A DNA stretch of 64,000 nt, taken from the NCBI GenBank assembly GCA_023376005.1, contig CM042148.1, forward strand, positions 68,236,869 through 68,300,868, written 5' to 3'. The notes under the pieces are model-generated. The model ran no database searches. It saw only the letters and a program-made list of their open reading frames with translations, and was not told the origin of the DNA. Of the stretch, positions 12,816 to 25,821 are shown piece by piece. Origin of the DNA: Doryteuthis pealeii. Lineage: Eukaryota; Mollusca; Cephalopoda; Myopsida; Loliginidae. The first letter of the stretch is position 1. Every line of letters begins with the position of its first letter. The position numbers were made by a program, and so were the translations under genes.

Positions 12816-14382
12816 TTTTTAAAAGTTTTTGTAATATAAAAAGATGTATGAATCTTTTTATATTACAAACTTTTCTGAAACATTCTAAACAGAATTATTG
12901 CTAAATTTATAGAAGTAAATATGACTAGCATATTCTTTCAATATGAGGAAAAAATCAAGATCAATGCTCAGCCAATTTATGAATAGTTAAATTGGAAGTA
13001 ATTTCTATATACAATTAACACTGGCTCTTGTATTTATATTTGGTATTAAACTGCAATTCAGCTTTGCTTTAAGTCAGTTTCAATATATTGTACAGTTGTA
13101 AAAATTATTAATCTTTGACAATACAAAAGAAAAAAAAAAGTTATTTTTCATGTACCGCAATCATTAAATTCAAATATCTCTCTAGGAAAATAGTACAAGC
13201 TGATCATTATATCCTTAGAAAAACTTATTTTAGATTGTAAAATTATAGCAGTTACTACAGCAAACAATCAGTCTATTAATTAATTGAAACTTATAAGAAA
13301 GTCACAAAATTCTTCATGTATTGAATAAATAATATTCAGCTTATGTCAAATCAGAATGATTAAAAAAAGAAAGAGAAAAGCATTTTATGAGTAAAACAGA
13401 AAAGATGTGTATGTGTGTATACGCACACGGTGTGCAATAGGTAAATTGCTACCATTTTAAATTATTAATTTTGAACATGTGCTTTGTTTAAGCTTTTTGT
13501 CTACTGTGCAGCAAACAGAGTTAATTGGGCAGTTTTGTGAGAAAAGCAACACTGCCACAATCACTCCTCCAGAAATTTAGAAAGAACATGCTGTACTGCT
13601 TGATGTTCATGTTGGAAGCTCCAATACGAAGATTTCACAGTGATCAGGTGTCTATTTACCCATCCACACCCTGATAGATTACTGAAGTTATATATATATA
13701 TATATATATATAACACTGCAAGTAATGAGTTTATTATTACCAATTGAATACTATATGAAATTTGAATCTATGTCAAACAGTCCCCACCTGCCTATTTACC
13801 TTAATAAATAGCTTTGACCTGAACCTAAATGACTATGTCGTGAAATAAATCTGAAACCACCACTATATAGCTGGCAGGCAGCCAACTTGAAGTTTCTGTT
13901 GAAGGTACCATTTTTTAATGATAGCTTATAACTTGATAAACAGATAGGTGACCAGCTGTTAACTCATTGGTAGCCTGGGAAACTAAAAATAAATATTAAT
14001 AAAGGAAATGAGGAAAAATAAAAAAAGGTAAAAATGACTCATAGTAGCTTGGAAGCAACCTACAAATCCTTTGGTAATAAGTTTTCTCAAGTGATTAATT
14101 TTAACACCATTTAGGTGGAAACTTCAATTATCAAGAGGAAGAGTCAGCCTGTTAGGCATTTGTGTGTGTAAAAGATAAAAGAAGATACAGTCAAATTTAT
14201 ACAGAGCCCCCCCCCCCCCCAATGATTTCCAAGTCAGATCCACTATATTGCAGGACAGCATGAAAATAATTAACTATAATCAAATATCAATTTTAAACTT
14301 ACAGTGTTTAAAGTAAGATTTAAAGTGTGATTTTAGAAATATCTTAAAAATATACTTTTTATGTCACTCATGATGCATTTAT

Positions 14383-14418
<36 letters not shown>

Positions 14419-14485
14419 ATAGAGAATTAATGTGAAAAGTATTAGCGTATGAAGGTGATCAATGCTAAAATAGCAGAGCAGATTT

Positions 14486-14648
14486 AAAATCAGAGATTAA
14501 ATATTATAGAGTTAATATCCTGTAACTGCAGTTTCATACGTACTTGTAATCATCAGACGGTCAAAAATGTTTAAATTTTTGACTGTCTGACGATTGCAAG
14601 TACACAGAACTGCAGTTATGGGATATTAACTCCATAATATTTAATCTG

Positions 14649-14653
<5 letters not shown>
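14486..14653. repeat. Hairpin element (about 168 bp)
   Basis: Arms of about 80 bp with scattered mismatches: AAAATCAGAGATTAAATATT ... GTTAATATCC against the complement of GGATATTAAC ... AATCTGATTTT. It is bordered by (TA)n on the right and has another (TA)n tract nearby on the left. Confidence 0.82.
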
Positions 14654-14690
<37 letters not shown>

Positions 14691-14995
14691 ACGCCACATC
14701 TTGACAGATGATAGCCATCTTTACCACCAACATGGCAACTCAAACATCCGGATTAATTCAACTAGTGAAAATATACAAGATGCAAGGTAGTAAGACATAT
14801 GTACATCATTGGATTGTAGTGACATACTATGTACAACACTTATGTCACTCTCTGGGCTGACATAACTATAACCCAGAGACAAGCATGCTAAAATAACAGG
14901 TGACAATGCAAACTGCTAGTTTTATTTCAGAGTACCTTCTTTTCCCATCAAAGGATACCTACATGTTTGATACTCAAGCTCCTTTCTCCATTTTT

Positions 14996-15001
<6 letters not shown>

Positions 15002-15064
<63 letters not shown>
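15002..15064. repeat. (TA)n microsatellite
   Basis: A 62-bp pure TA tract in intron 2. Confidence 0.93.
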
Positions 15065-15068
<4 letters not shown>

Positions 15069-16451
15069 AACGCAAATGCATTAAAATGCTGTTGAAGGAA
15101 GCTAAATTGAATTACTGCCAACCAAAGTTTCTACAGAAGCCACTTAATCACTCGATTTGGTTAACAACTTACAGGTTATTTAAATGCCCAAATACCTATT
15201 TAATAATCATTTGTTATATGACATCAAGTATTAATATCTAATACAAATTAGTATAATTATATGGTTTCAAGTATTTCTAACCAATATCAATGATTTTCAA
15301 AGATATCTATTTCAGCCATAGATGGAACCTTAAGTACTATCACTCTGGATCAAATGAACCCGAGAGTAATGGTAATGAAAAGGTACTCCACATTCCCCAG
15401 AACAGGAGCCTCACCATCAGACAGTTTAAAGACACACACAGTATACTTTATTTGCATGAACTAAATATTGTGCAAAAGAGAATTAGAACAAATATAGATA
15501 TAGTAAACATGAAAATAAACATTTATGTAAAATTAAAGTCTAATATATAAATTTCTTAAAATATAACCATTTACAAAGAATATACTTTTAGTCTTGTAAT
15601 TGAAAAGGATTTTTTCTCTTCTTTTTTCATAACAATTGTGCATGAAAATTTGTCTAGCCACTTGTGTTGAGTACGGCCCAGGAAGATGCCAAAATAAAAT
15701 GTAAGCTGTTCTGATTACTCTATTGATTGTAAAGAAGAAAAATGCCTGGTTGGGGGATGGTTAAAGTTAAAAGACACAAACAGCAGTAGCTGCTGTCTGA
15801 CAAAGAGATAAAATGAGCAAGAGAATATATCTTGTGTTCAATCATATTGCTTGCTACATAGCACAAACTACATTTGGACATCACAAGCAATACTTATGAA
15901 AAAAGACAGACACTCAAATACATGCTTGAGTGTCTATCATCAAAAATAATTAAAACAAAACCATTCAAAGTTCCTGGGTTAAAAATTGTACATGAAAAAG
16001 AAATGCAAATTTTATACATGAACAAAGATACCAAGGATTTTAAAAAAATATTAAAAAAAAAAAAAAAAAAAAAAATTTCAAATTGCTATAATAAATCCTA
16101 CTTATTGATGCAAAGACTTAGTGAAAATCGAAAATTATTGAACAAAACTATTCTATGTATAGACCACCTTTGATTATATCTACATTGTGCCAACTGTTCA
16201 TACAAGTGATAAATGACAAGGTAATACATTAAAAAAATATTTATTAGGAGGGGGAAAAAAAAATATAAAAATATAAAAAAATATTTAAAAATGTCAAACA
16301 TTTACAAAAATTCCAATACAAAAAATTTGCACTGAATTTTTCTGACATTAAAATTAACTTTGACATTCTAATGAACTTTTGGGAATTGGGGGATGATGAG
16401 AAAATGGGTCTAAATTCTTCTGTAACTAGATTATACAGGGTATCTATATTG

Positions 16452-16545
16452 GGGCACTTCACATGGTGTAATGGTTACCAAGCTGGATTAGTAAACCATT
16501 TTTAGTGGGTTTGATTCTCATTGGGTGCCCCCCATACTTGCAGCC
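16452..16545 (+). mobile_element. Family A-type SINE head (tRNA-like)
   Basis: GGGGCACTTCACATGGTGTA, then ATGGTTACCAAGCTGG, box B-like GGGTTTGATTCTC and GTGCCCC. The outer GGGGCAC and GTGCCCC are complementary, as in an acceptor stem, but three extra bases follow the T arm. It is a tRNA-derived head rather than a functional tRNA gene. The body is short and followed by (GT)n/(TA)n. Confidence 0.6.
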
Positions 16546-17529
16546 TTGTGTCACAACTAAGCTTAGTGAATAACTATAGGGTGTTTGTGTGTGTGTATAT
16601 ATAATAAAAATTTGACACTCAATGATATAATTTTGTAAAGGACCAGGTGTTCCATTTTCACTAAGAATTCTAAACTGATTCCTTCCAAACAGCAATTATT
16701 TCAAAAATCTAAATGACCAGAACAAAACCACATGTGATTTTAGTACAGAAATGCAGGTGTGTAATGAAGAAGATGAGTTTTTATGAAGAGTCTAACATTC
16801 AGCAATGAGTATGTCATTGTTTTAGTTTGTTGGGAGGCAGGGGTGATGAAAATACATTTTTTTTAAATAGCTTTTGAGACACCCTATTTTTAAAAGCCCA
16901 ATACTTAAAAATTTGAACATAAATCTTCATTATTTAGAATGTTTAGGGCTGTTTTCATGACTAATATGAAAACAAGTGGATATTCTAAAATCTTCCAGAT
17001 AATATTACTTAGGGTAGAATAGGCAGGAAAATAGCATAAAACAAACAAAAACACTTTTTCTTATAAAAATAACTGGTTTTCAATGGTTCAAATAATTATT
17101 CAAGATATGAACAAAAACATCAAATATTAGTGCTGAATGATCATGGAAAAATTAAGGAAATAAATTCATGGGTTAGATTTTATTTTCAGTTAACAATAAA
17201 CTTGTCTTAGCCAAGAGGTTAGAGTAGCTATGACATCAAGGTGAAGGAAATTCAAGTATTACAGAATTTATTCCTAATCTACAGTTTTGATTATTAATGG
17301 TCATAGAATGAAAAATTGAGAAGTTGAGATTTTTAAAAAATGTTTTAAATGAATTAGAAAGAAATATTAGTCAAAAACATTTGACAATTTGTGTTCTAAA
17401 AGAATTCCAAGATACTAACACACCAACTAATAATTACAAATATACAAAGAATCAACTAAGAATGGTTATTGAAACTATTCCAATCCTTTCATAAAACAAT
17501 GGAAGGTGATATTATTTAAAAGACTATAG

Positions 17530-17757
17530 TAATAATAAATTCAGCAAAGTGGCCTATTGTAGGTATCAGCCGGACAGCAAGAGTTTGTTCACTTTTCACA
17601 GATGCTAGACTGAAGTGGAGTGCCAAACCTACCATCAGCTTTACCACACAGATCCAAGCTGTGCTATTCAACTCATGCACCGAGTTGATGAGGGAGAATA
17701 TCAAACCCAGAACCTTGTGGTTCCTAGGCAGATGCTCAATTAACTGAGCTAACATGA
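17530..17757 (-). mobile_element. Family B SINE, minus strand
   Basis: On the minus strand the head reads TTAGCTCAGTTAATTGAGCA, then CCTAGGAACCACAAGGTTC and a box B-like GGGTTTGATATTC. The body corresponds to the copies at 23221 and 59727. Confidence 0.75.
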
Positions 17758-20700
17758 CAAAATGTTTAAGAACCTAGCCCCCCCCCACCCCAAAAAAGAG
17801 TATCCACCTGTTTTATACATTTGGTACTAATAATTCAATAAGCAACAGAATAAAATTTAAGTAGACTATAACTTCTAATTATCTTCACAGATGCCTTCTT
17901 AACAGTTAAAAAAAAAAAAAAAAAGGCCACATTATACTAATGACTAATACAAAATGTTTGGCTCTATTCGTCTGTTGAATGACAAACTTTTTTTTTTTAA
18001 TACTCTCATTGGAAAATCAAATACAAATTACTTTTGAACAATATGGAAAAGCAATCTCACTTTGATAATCAGATTAAGGAGTAGAACTATTTGTGGGTAT
18101 ATTTTAATCTATAATAAAAAAATTCAGACACTAACAGTTTCTCAGTCTTGGTAGAAATTCAAATAACCTTTTTATTATCCTTGAACTAGGTGATAACTAA
18201 GTGGCTACAAGATTTTATTATAACTATTATCAAGATTAACCAAGATCATAAGAGTAACTTGCTTCCAAAAACTATTTTCTCACTGTAAGAATTGTAATGT
18301 AAAGTGGTTTATGGCACTAAGTTAATGACTCTTTGTCATGTTAAAGTAGGAGTCAAGAAAATGACTATCCTCGCAGTTGAGAAATCTTTTGTCTGTTTTT
18401 AAGTATGCTGTACCAATTGGTAATTGTTCATTTACTTGTAAAACCTATGCAAGTGAAAAATGTTATTAATTTAATGACCTGAAATGCTTACAGCTAAGGA
18501 GCTCAGAATGCCAATATTTACAGCACATTTCAAAAGAAAGGAAAAAAAACATACAAGTACATTAAATAAGCAGAATTCTGAAGTTCAAATTAAAAACAGA
18601 TTAAATTTTAAAATAACTAAAAAGTAAAATTTAAAAAAAAACAAAAAACAACAAATAAGCTTATATTTCAACTGCATAAGAATTAAAAGCAAATAAATCT
18701 ATTAACTGACAATAATTACATCTGGCATCTTTTGTTTGATGGCAGCTGGCTCAAAACTCATCAAGCATAAATACTGATTGATTTTTAAGTGAGGTTAACA
18801 GACTAAAAAGCAAACAGTTTTTTTTTAATTTAAAAAAACAAAAACAAAAAAACTAAAAGTAATGCTTTGCACAAAAACTAAAGTTAACTATCAAAAAAAG
18901 AAGTATTTTCTATATACAAAATCTGATACACAGGATTTTAAGACACCAAAAGTAAAATGGTCAATATACATGTTTTTGGCCAATGTGCCCTCTGACCTTC
19001 AGATGTTTCTTGTCGAACTTGGGAATTTTCATGTCATAATCAGGAGCTTTCACAGAACTTTAAACTGAACCCTTTATTTAATCTACCATAGTAGACTGTT
19101 CCCATTCTGCTAACCATGACCAAGTACAAGTGTTAAACTATATTAAGTATTCTATGTTATCACCTGTGATCAGGATTGAACCTACAACCTACAGAATGTC
19201 ACTTAGAACACAAACCCTATATCTGCTGCACCATGTATTTAACTGTATAACAAAAAGATCAATACAACAGTCCAAAAAATCCAAATTATCAAGCATCATC
19301 TCAAAAATTCAGACAAATAGTAAAATGGTCAAGTACAGAAATTCCATGAGAAAAAAAAAAAAAAAAAAAAAAAAGATTTACATAGAATGTTTAAAAATTG
19401 ATAAACATGAACAAGTTAGAATAATTATTACTTAATGAAGCCTCTTACTCTCATAAAGTCAGCTTCCTACTCTCAAACTATTACATATTTCCATAACAAA
19501 GAATGTTACCCAGTTCTATATGCCAAGCATGAGAAACATATACAGTTAAAGCAAAAGGAATTAACTAAATTACCACAAAAGTTTAAAATCTCAGATTTTC
19601 ATAGAACAAAAAAAAACAAAAACGTTTAATGTAAATTAAACTTTACATTTACACGTGTAAACAAATGATTTGGATGAAGTACCTAATTAAAACAAGATAT
19701 TTCCAATAATTTTAGGATTAGTTTTTTTTTTTTTAACAATTTTCTCCACTTAGAACACCCCTCCCCACAAAAAAAACTCATCAGGCAATCGGTAGCATTT
19801 TACATGTCCAAGGAATTAGAGATACATTGTCCTGCACGAATAAAAATGAACATACAGATGGGATAGAACCATAAACTGCAATAAGGAGGAACATACACAT
19901 GGGCAAAAGAGTGTACAAAGAAAAAAGTAAACTTGGGCATCTGGTGTAAAGCTAGCCTTTTAGATTAATTACTGAGTAATGAGCTTGATCCACAACAAGT
20001 GGCTCCTATTTGTAGCATTGTCAAAACTAAGCTATGCTGAGTAAATTACAGGAAACTTAAATTATTAATAGGCTAAATATTACTGAATTAGAGAACAGGT
20101 TTCATGCAGATAACAAGCCCATTTATACAATTGATTGAAACAAGATATCAAATGATCAAGTCCAGCTGAAAATTTATATGTTGACGATGGGGGAGGGGAA
20201 AAAGAGAGAGAAAAAACTACCATGTCATATAAAAAACAAAGATCAATGTTTGGCCAATTGGTAAATAGAAAATTAGGTCATCATCTGTAAGTATTTATTT
20301 TGCAATAAAATTCACTCTTATCAATTAAGAAAAATTACCTACAGAATTTATTTCTAAAGTGTTAAACAGGTTTGTTATTAAGTAGGTAAACTGAATATTT
20401 AGAACAGTGGATTTTATAACTATTTAATAACCAATAAGAACTTTACATGAGCTTAATACAAAAACAAAAAAACAAATGCCTTTTTGTAGTAACAGAAGCA
20501 AAACCATGTAGCCTTCAATTCTAATCTCTAACTATATATTCAAAAAATACCAATAGCAAAAAGGTGAATTCTTGTGAACCAATATAAAATTTCATAAATA
20601 GGAAACTATTTGACAAGATTTAATATATTAGTATGAATAATAATCTAGAAGTTAATTAAACCATATACACTATTTTTTTTATTTATTAGAAACCTAATTT

Positions 20701-22488
20701 GAAATGCTATAAAGTTTCTAGAGAAAAAGTTGATATTAAAAATGTTAATATGTTCTATTTCAAATTGATAATTCACTTGAAGTACAGATTCTTCACGCTG
20801 AAATAAATATTCACATACTTTACAAATCTGAAAGAGATTATCCAAAGGTTAAGTTTAAAAATGGCTTACGAGATCTTCCATGGCTGCCAAAGATATACAA
20901 GCAGCATTGTCTATGCAATAAAGGAATTCTTTTATCAATGCACTTTACACATAATAGCTTATAGGATAAAGTAAAACGGCTTCAAACAATAAGTAGAGCC
21001 AAGTAGATAATACTTAACAGCAAGTTTAAGAGCAAAGCATTTCAAACCAGAGAATGCTATCTTCATAATATATTTTGCAAAGTCAACAACAGACCAGATA
21101 TATAAATAAACTTTTCTAAAAATTAGGAAATGTAAAAAGCAGCCTACATGTGAAATTTATCACTAACAGCCATCATTGTTACATAATTTCATTCAAGACC
21201 CTTTTTTATTTTGTTTTAAAAAGCAGCTATATCTTTACGAAAATGTTTTATTCTTTAGATATAAAATAAAGATTAGAAAAGACTTAAGAAAGAATAGCAC
21301 ATTTGCACATACAAAACCAATTTTAGCACTTAAGAATTCATCAAGAGAAACAGGATAAGTGCTAGTTTGAAAAGTAGTTATATAGCAAGAAAGGTCAAGT
21401 AGATATCAGGCATGTTAGACAATAAGACAATTTACCACCCAGAAATATTAAAGTTTGGAAATGAACTCCGAGATACATATAAAACCCATTCAATCAGAAA
21501 TCTATGGCTGAAATAAAACCTGAAAAATTGCACAAAAATTTGGGACTTGAAACCCAGCAGTAATTATTTGAGCCAAAATGAAATATATAGACAGAAATAT
21601 CAAACATGTTTTCCTTCTTCTAAGGACAAATGTAAGAGAATTAGAAAATTGAGATATCCTGTTATATCAGCTACCAATTAGATGGTTGTGCATTTTAGAA
21701 AATTAAATTTCTTTATGAAGGAAATAGTCAGAAGCACCAAAGAGGAAAAGAAGGGGGGAAAAAAAAGAAAAAATATATATATGGATTCGGCAGTTGATAA
21801 AAACAGTCTGGGGAATAAAATTGGCACTTTGGAAAAATGCCATTAGGAATAACTGCAAAAACAATAAGTCTTGAGAAATTCCTGACATTTGAAATAAGAT
21901 GATTACAGAATATTGTTTGTCTTGCAAGAAATCTTCCTTTTCATTATTATTGGCATTAACAATTCTTCAAAGAAAAAAAAAGTTTTAACTCACAGGTTAT
22001 TAACTAGAATGATGTTTTTCTAGAGCGGAGGGAGATTGAAGCTATTTTATAACAAGTGAGCTAACTTTTTTTTTCTCTAAATGAACAGACAAAAATATTA
22101 ATTTTGACAAGGTCATTTTTCTTTGTTAAGACAAAAGTATTAAGACATTTAAAATTTTGCAAAAAGTGCTTGAAATTAACAGAATCTTTTTAGTTTGTTT
22201 TTTAAACATAATCCAGAAAATGTTAAAAGAGGAAGTAAAATTTAGCGCTGAGAGTTCAATAACTCAAACCAGGGCTGGTGCTAGGGTCTCATGCCCCACC
22301 CACTGAATCTATAATACAAGACCCCCACTCTTCACATCAATTTTTATAAAGTAGTATTCCCAGAAAATATGAAATCCGCCCTTCTGGGACCTCCAAGCAG
22401 ACTAAGGGGGAAAAAATAAAATAAAACTAGTTACATTATTTGGAACAGAATGAAAAGAGTATTGAAAAACTTCGCAGAGATAGAATTG

Positions 22489-22722
22489 GTTTGGTTTCTT
22501 TGTGTTTAATGGCATATGAACCTTCAAGGGTTATTTAATGCCAAAACCATCCTTGTAAAGGAACAGCAATGGTACTATTTAACCACTATAATGAGGAGTT
22601 TTGTACCTTTCCCAAGAGTATTAGTCCAAAAGTGGATGTGAAAGTGACTGGAGTTCAAACTTGCTTACTACAATTTCATAGTCCAGCATGTTAAGCCACT
22701 ACACCACAGGGACTTACCCTGA
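22489..22722 (-). mobile_element. Family C SINE, minus strand
   Basis: On the minus strand: GTGTAGTGGCTTAACATGC, GTAGTAAGCAAGTTTGAACT, then AATACTCTTGGGAAAGGTAC, ACCATTGCTGTTCCTTTAC, and the tail GGCATTAAATAACCC ... GCCATTAAACACAAAGAAAC. Related copies: 39994-40197 (minus), fragments 8861-8975 and 44398-44500 (minus), and 61250-61510 (plus). Confidence 0.7.
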
Positions 22723-22795
22723 GATAAGGTTGGTAAGATGATAGGTCAATTTTCTTGTTATGGGGAAAATGTTAAAAGAATTTCAAATAACATAC

Positions 22796-22862
22796 CGTGT
22801 CTGGATTTCTTGCTAATGACAATGTTGCAGATACTGTGTCCACCAATGAACTCTTTAACTTC
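22796..22862 (-). CDS. RAVER1: RAVER orthologue, coding exon 2 (middle of RRM1)
   Basis: A 67-nt exon with a CTTTGCAG acceptor and a GTATGT donor. It reads in phase 0 from exon 1: EVKEFIGGHSICNIVISKKS then RH, ending with one base of a split Ala codon. This is helix 1 and strand 2 of RRM1, at the place where human RAVER1 has the segment after its LPGDVT motif. It is too short to stand out as an open reading frame and was found by splice-phase and family matching. The acceptor has a short pyrimidine tract. The flanking introns are about 33.5 kb (5' side) and 11.7 kb (3' side). Confidence 0.85.
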
Positions 22863-22960
22863 CTGCAAAGAGAATATTAAAAAAATTAAATTAGAAAAAA
22901 GATGAATACAACAAATTGAAAATGACTACAAAAAGGTAACCAATCGTCACAGGCATTAGA

Positions 22961-23671
22961 ATACAGTGCTACCTTTACTTATGAGTTTTCCAAATTACGA
23001 GCTGTCACTCAGTTGATTTTTTGCTTTGTGTTGAGAACTAAAATTTGATGTATGAGCAAACTTTAGATATGGTTATGTTAAGTTCATTTAAGTTCCAAAT
23101 TTATTATGCCCAAGAAAAATATAAAGAAGAAAAAAAAAAAAAAATAAAAAAAAATAAAAAAGCATTAAAACATTACAGCAATTAATTCATTACATTCTAT
23201 TTTATTATGTTTTCTAAAGGGCCTGTTTAGCTGTTGGTAGAGCGTTCAACTAGGAACCACAAGATTCCTAGTTCGATACCGGCCCTCGCCAACTCAGTGT
23301 ATGAGTAGCACAAGGATCTGTGCAATAAAATAAGGAGCTGATGGTAGGTGTGGCGCTCCACCTCAGATGCAAGAAACATTCTCCTTGGTCTAGCGCTTGT
23401 GAAAAGGGAATAGACCTCCTTGCTGATACAGACTTTAGGTCTCCCCGACAATTTTTTTTTTACAATACAGTGCTATTTTTCTTATTAAAAAACAAATAAA
23501 CAAAAAAAAAAAAAAAACCCAAAAAAAAACAAGTAAGAGTATTTGGCAGAACTTGAAGGGATTAAAGGCTTTCCAGTTTATATTAATGGAGAAAATTGAT
23601 TTGAGATACAAGGAAATTAAGTTACAAGTGGAATGAATTAAGCTCACAAGTCAAGGTACCACTGTATTTCA
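22961..23671. mobile_element. pogo/Tigger-like MITE, SINE-interrupted
   Basis: Ends TACAGTGCTACCTTTACTTA and (reverse complement) TACAGTGGTACCTTGACTTG, resembling pogo-type ends, with TA at the borders. A family B SINE interrupts it at 23221-23453. Related copies lie at 29423-29830 and 38825-39022. No transposase coding sequence remains. Confidence 0.62.
23221..23453 (+). mobile_element. Family B SINE inserted in a pogo-like MITE
   Basis: The head is degraded (TTTAGCTGTTGGTAGAGCGT) with box B AGTTCGATACC; the body is intact through GGTCTAGCGCTTGTG and CTCCCCGACA. It interrupts the repeat at 22961-23671, whose other copy at 29423-29830 is continuous at this point. Confidence 0.78.
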
Positions 23672-24385
23672 TTCCAACAATAACCAACAACCGCAAGAGA
23701 AAAATAATGGTTGAACAATTTCTGAACCACTTAGTTCAAAAAAATAAAAAGGCTAAATTTTGTACCCTGACTCTTCATTTATAGCTCATTAAGAACATTG
23801 CACTACTGTTCATTGCACGGTAATTGCTCTCCATAACCTCACAGTCAAGTAACCTCACCTAACAGGCATGAAGAAAAGAAACTGCCCCCAGCAACTGTTA
23901 TACACAAAACTTAATCCAATAAGTGAGTTATCTGAAGAGCCCAAAAAAGGAAGTAAACATTTGGTGGAATTTTGTCAAGTTCTCTACACACAAGCCTAAA
24001 AGGTAAGAAAAGGAAAGAAAAAAAATAATAGCATTTTAATATGTCAGCAATAAATAAAAACAAATAAACCTGCTTGTATAAACCTTTCAATTAATTGTAT
24101 TCTTCCTTTCATTAAACATTCCGCCCCCCCCACTAAATTATAGAAATAAATATATTACAGATGGATAAATACGCTTCCAGGAACAATGCCTCAATAAAAT
24201 AGGCTTTTTTTTTTATAAGGATTTAAAAAAATGTTTAACAAACATATGTTGCTCTCACTTTTTGTTTTTTTTTATCATATTTGATATAGCAACCTTGTAT
24301 TTTTGGCAATGGAAAATTCTGCTAGGCATTTTATTTACACCAATTACCTACATTAAACATCAAAACCAACCTTGTGTGCCACGTA

Positions 24386-24878
24386 GAGCATGGTAAGAGT
24401 AACCTGAAGCCGAATATTTTTAGACATTTTTCCAATGCAAGTATCATTGGGGAACGAGAAATAGAAATTGAATTTTAGTTTACCGAAAATTTCCTCATTC
24501 CAATGATACCTGCATCGGACACATATTTACCAACCCCATTGCACATATAGGATGTGACAAAAATTTTTAAGTGGCGTTTAACAGGTCTAGATTGGTTGCT
24601 ATACCAAGGTTAAAGAGCCCAGTCTGTCCTACTTTATGGGAGCTGGAGAGAACATAGATGCAAGATGCATAACATTCTCAATGGTATTAGAACTGAAATA
24701 CAAACAGCCTTGTCCAGGATTTGAGAGTCCATTTCATATGATAACCATTACACCAAGTGCCCCCAATCTCTAAGAAATTAAATTTTAGTTTACCAAAACT
24801 TTTCTCATTCCCCAATGATACCTGCATCAAACAAATAAAGTCTAAAACAGTTTGGCTTCAGGTTACCTTTACCACACT
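24386..24878. mobile_element. Foldback MITE interrupted by a SINE, right arm present twice
   Basis: Terminal repeats GGTAAGAGTAACCTGAAGCC and GGCTTCAGGTTACCTTTACC. The inner block AGTATCATTGGGGAACGAG pairs with CTCATTCC...AATGATACCTGCATC, and that right-arm block occurs both before (about 24470-24515) and after (about 24780-24828) the inserted family A SINE. Confidence 0.72.
24521..24767 (-). mobile_element. Family A SINE inside a foldback MITE
   Basis: Minus strand: GGGGGCACTTGGTGTAATGG, then TTATCATATGAAATGGACTC, then the family body, ending at the TACCAACCCC junction. It separates two copies of the right arm of the foldback at 24386-24878. Confidence 0.74.
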
Positions 24879-25821
24879 TAACCTGGTTGCTCAATCAAGC
24901 AAGACTTAGTCATAAATTTTAACTAGGAATCTTGTCACCAATATAAAAAAATTTTTTTAACTGATTTTAAGAACATTTTTTTCTGCAAGTTTTTCAAATC
25001 AGAAGGAAATTCAATCAAGTAACCTAGTTATCCATTATCGTAACGTTAACTGCCCTACCACTTTTTCCACAGCTGGTGCACACAAGTTTTCCAAAATTGG
25101 TTGGAAAACATGAGAACGAGATAATTATTAACGAAACATGGCAAGATAAAAAGCTGTAGAGTATCATGTTAGCTAATTTGTAAAGAATTCAAATTTCTAC
25201 GCACATAATAACAGTGCAGAAAATGAAGGACCTACTAGGTAGGTTACAGCTATTTATTTATTTATCTATTTATTAATGGGTTTGTTTCTTATCGAAACTG
25301 GTGTCACTTACAACAGTGGAACATGCATTAAAAACGAAACTAGATCAACTACAGCAAATAAGTAAATTAAGTGAAAAAGAGATAAGCAGCTGACAGACTG
25401 TAGCCAGAGCAGAAGTTGTCTGGGCAGACAGAGGTTGTCAGGTAAGGTGTGGGCAAGTAAAAAGACCGAAGGACAGACATGGCTGCTAGGCAACAGAACT
25501 GACGAGGTGATGGTGGTGACAAGGGAAATATTTGATAGCAGGTCAGGACAGATTGGAGGCTACTTCTGAATGCCAAGTTCCTTCCTACTTTACTTATAAC
25601 TCTGCTGCAAGACATCATTAAACATAGCAGTTGGACCTGTAGATAGTTCACCCTTCCATTATGAAAACCATTTCCTGGTTACCGACATCAAGTACACATA
25701 ACGAGATTCAATTGACGACAATTGGTTTAGAGGGCAGTCAAAAACAAATTGTGTTGACTGTTCTGTAGATAGTAGGGCAAGTAGATAAAAGTTTTTCTTT
25801 AGGCAAGATCTATAATTGTTA

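Larger units (their letters stand above)
11083..22795 (-). other. RAVER intron 2, about 11.7 kb
   Basis: Intron between exons 2 and 3. It holds (TA)n tracts at 11592-11672, 13689-13712, 14381-14418, 14653-14686 and 15002-15064, two long hairpins (12586-12815 and 14486-14653), a family D repeat (15296-15435), SINE heads (16452-16545; 17530-17757 minus), a repeat at about 18970-19320 and a family C SINE (22489-22722 minus). I see nothing notable in about 17760-18960 and 19440-22480. Confidence 0.85.

Noticed and set aside
14525..14620. Second hammerhead candidate: CTGATGA ... GAAA on the minus strand and CTGACGA ... GAA on the plus strand of the hairpin at 14486-14653
   Set aside because: There is no pair at the base of stem II, stem I has only about 2 bp, and the plus-strand version lacks A15.1. 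The core-like strings look accidental.
16452..16535. Functional tRNA gene suggested by GGGGCAC/GTGCCCC ends
   Set aside because: Three extra bases between T arm and acceptor strand, and no sound anticodon stem. It matches heads of family A SINEs.
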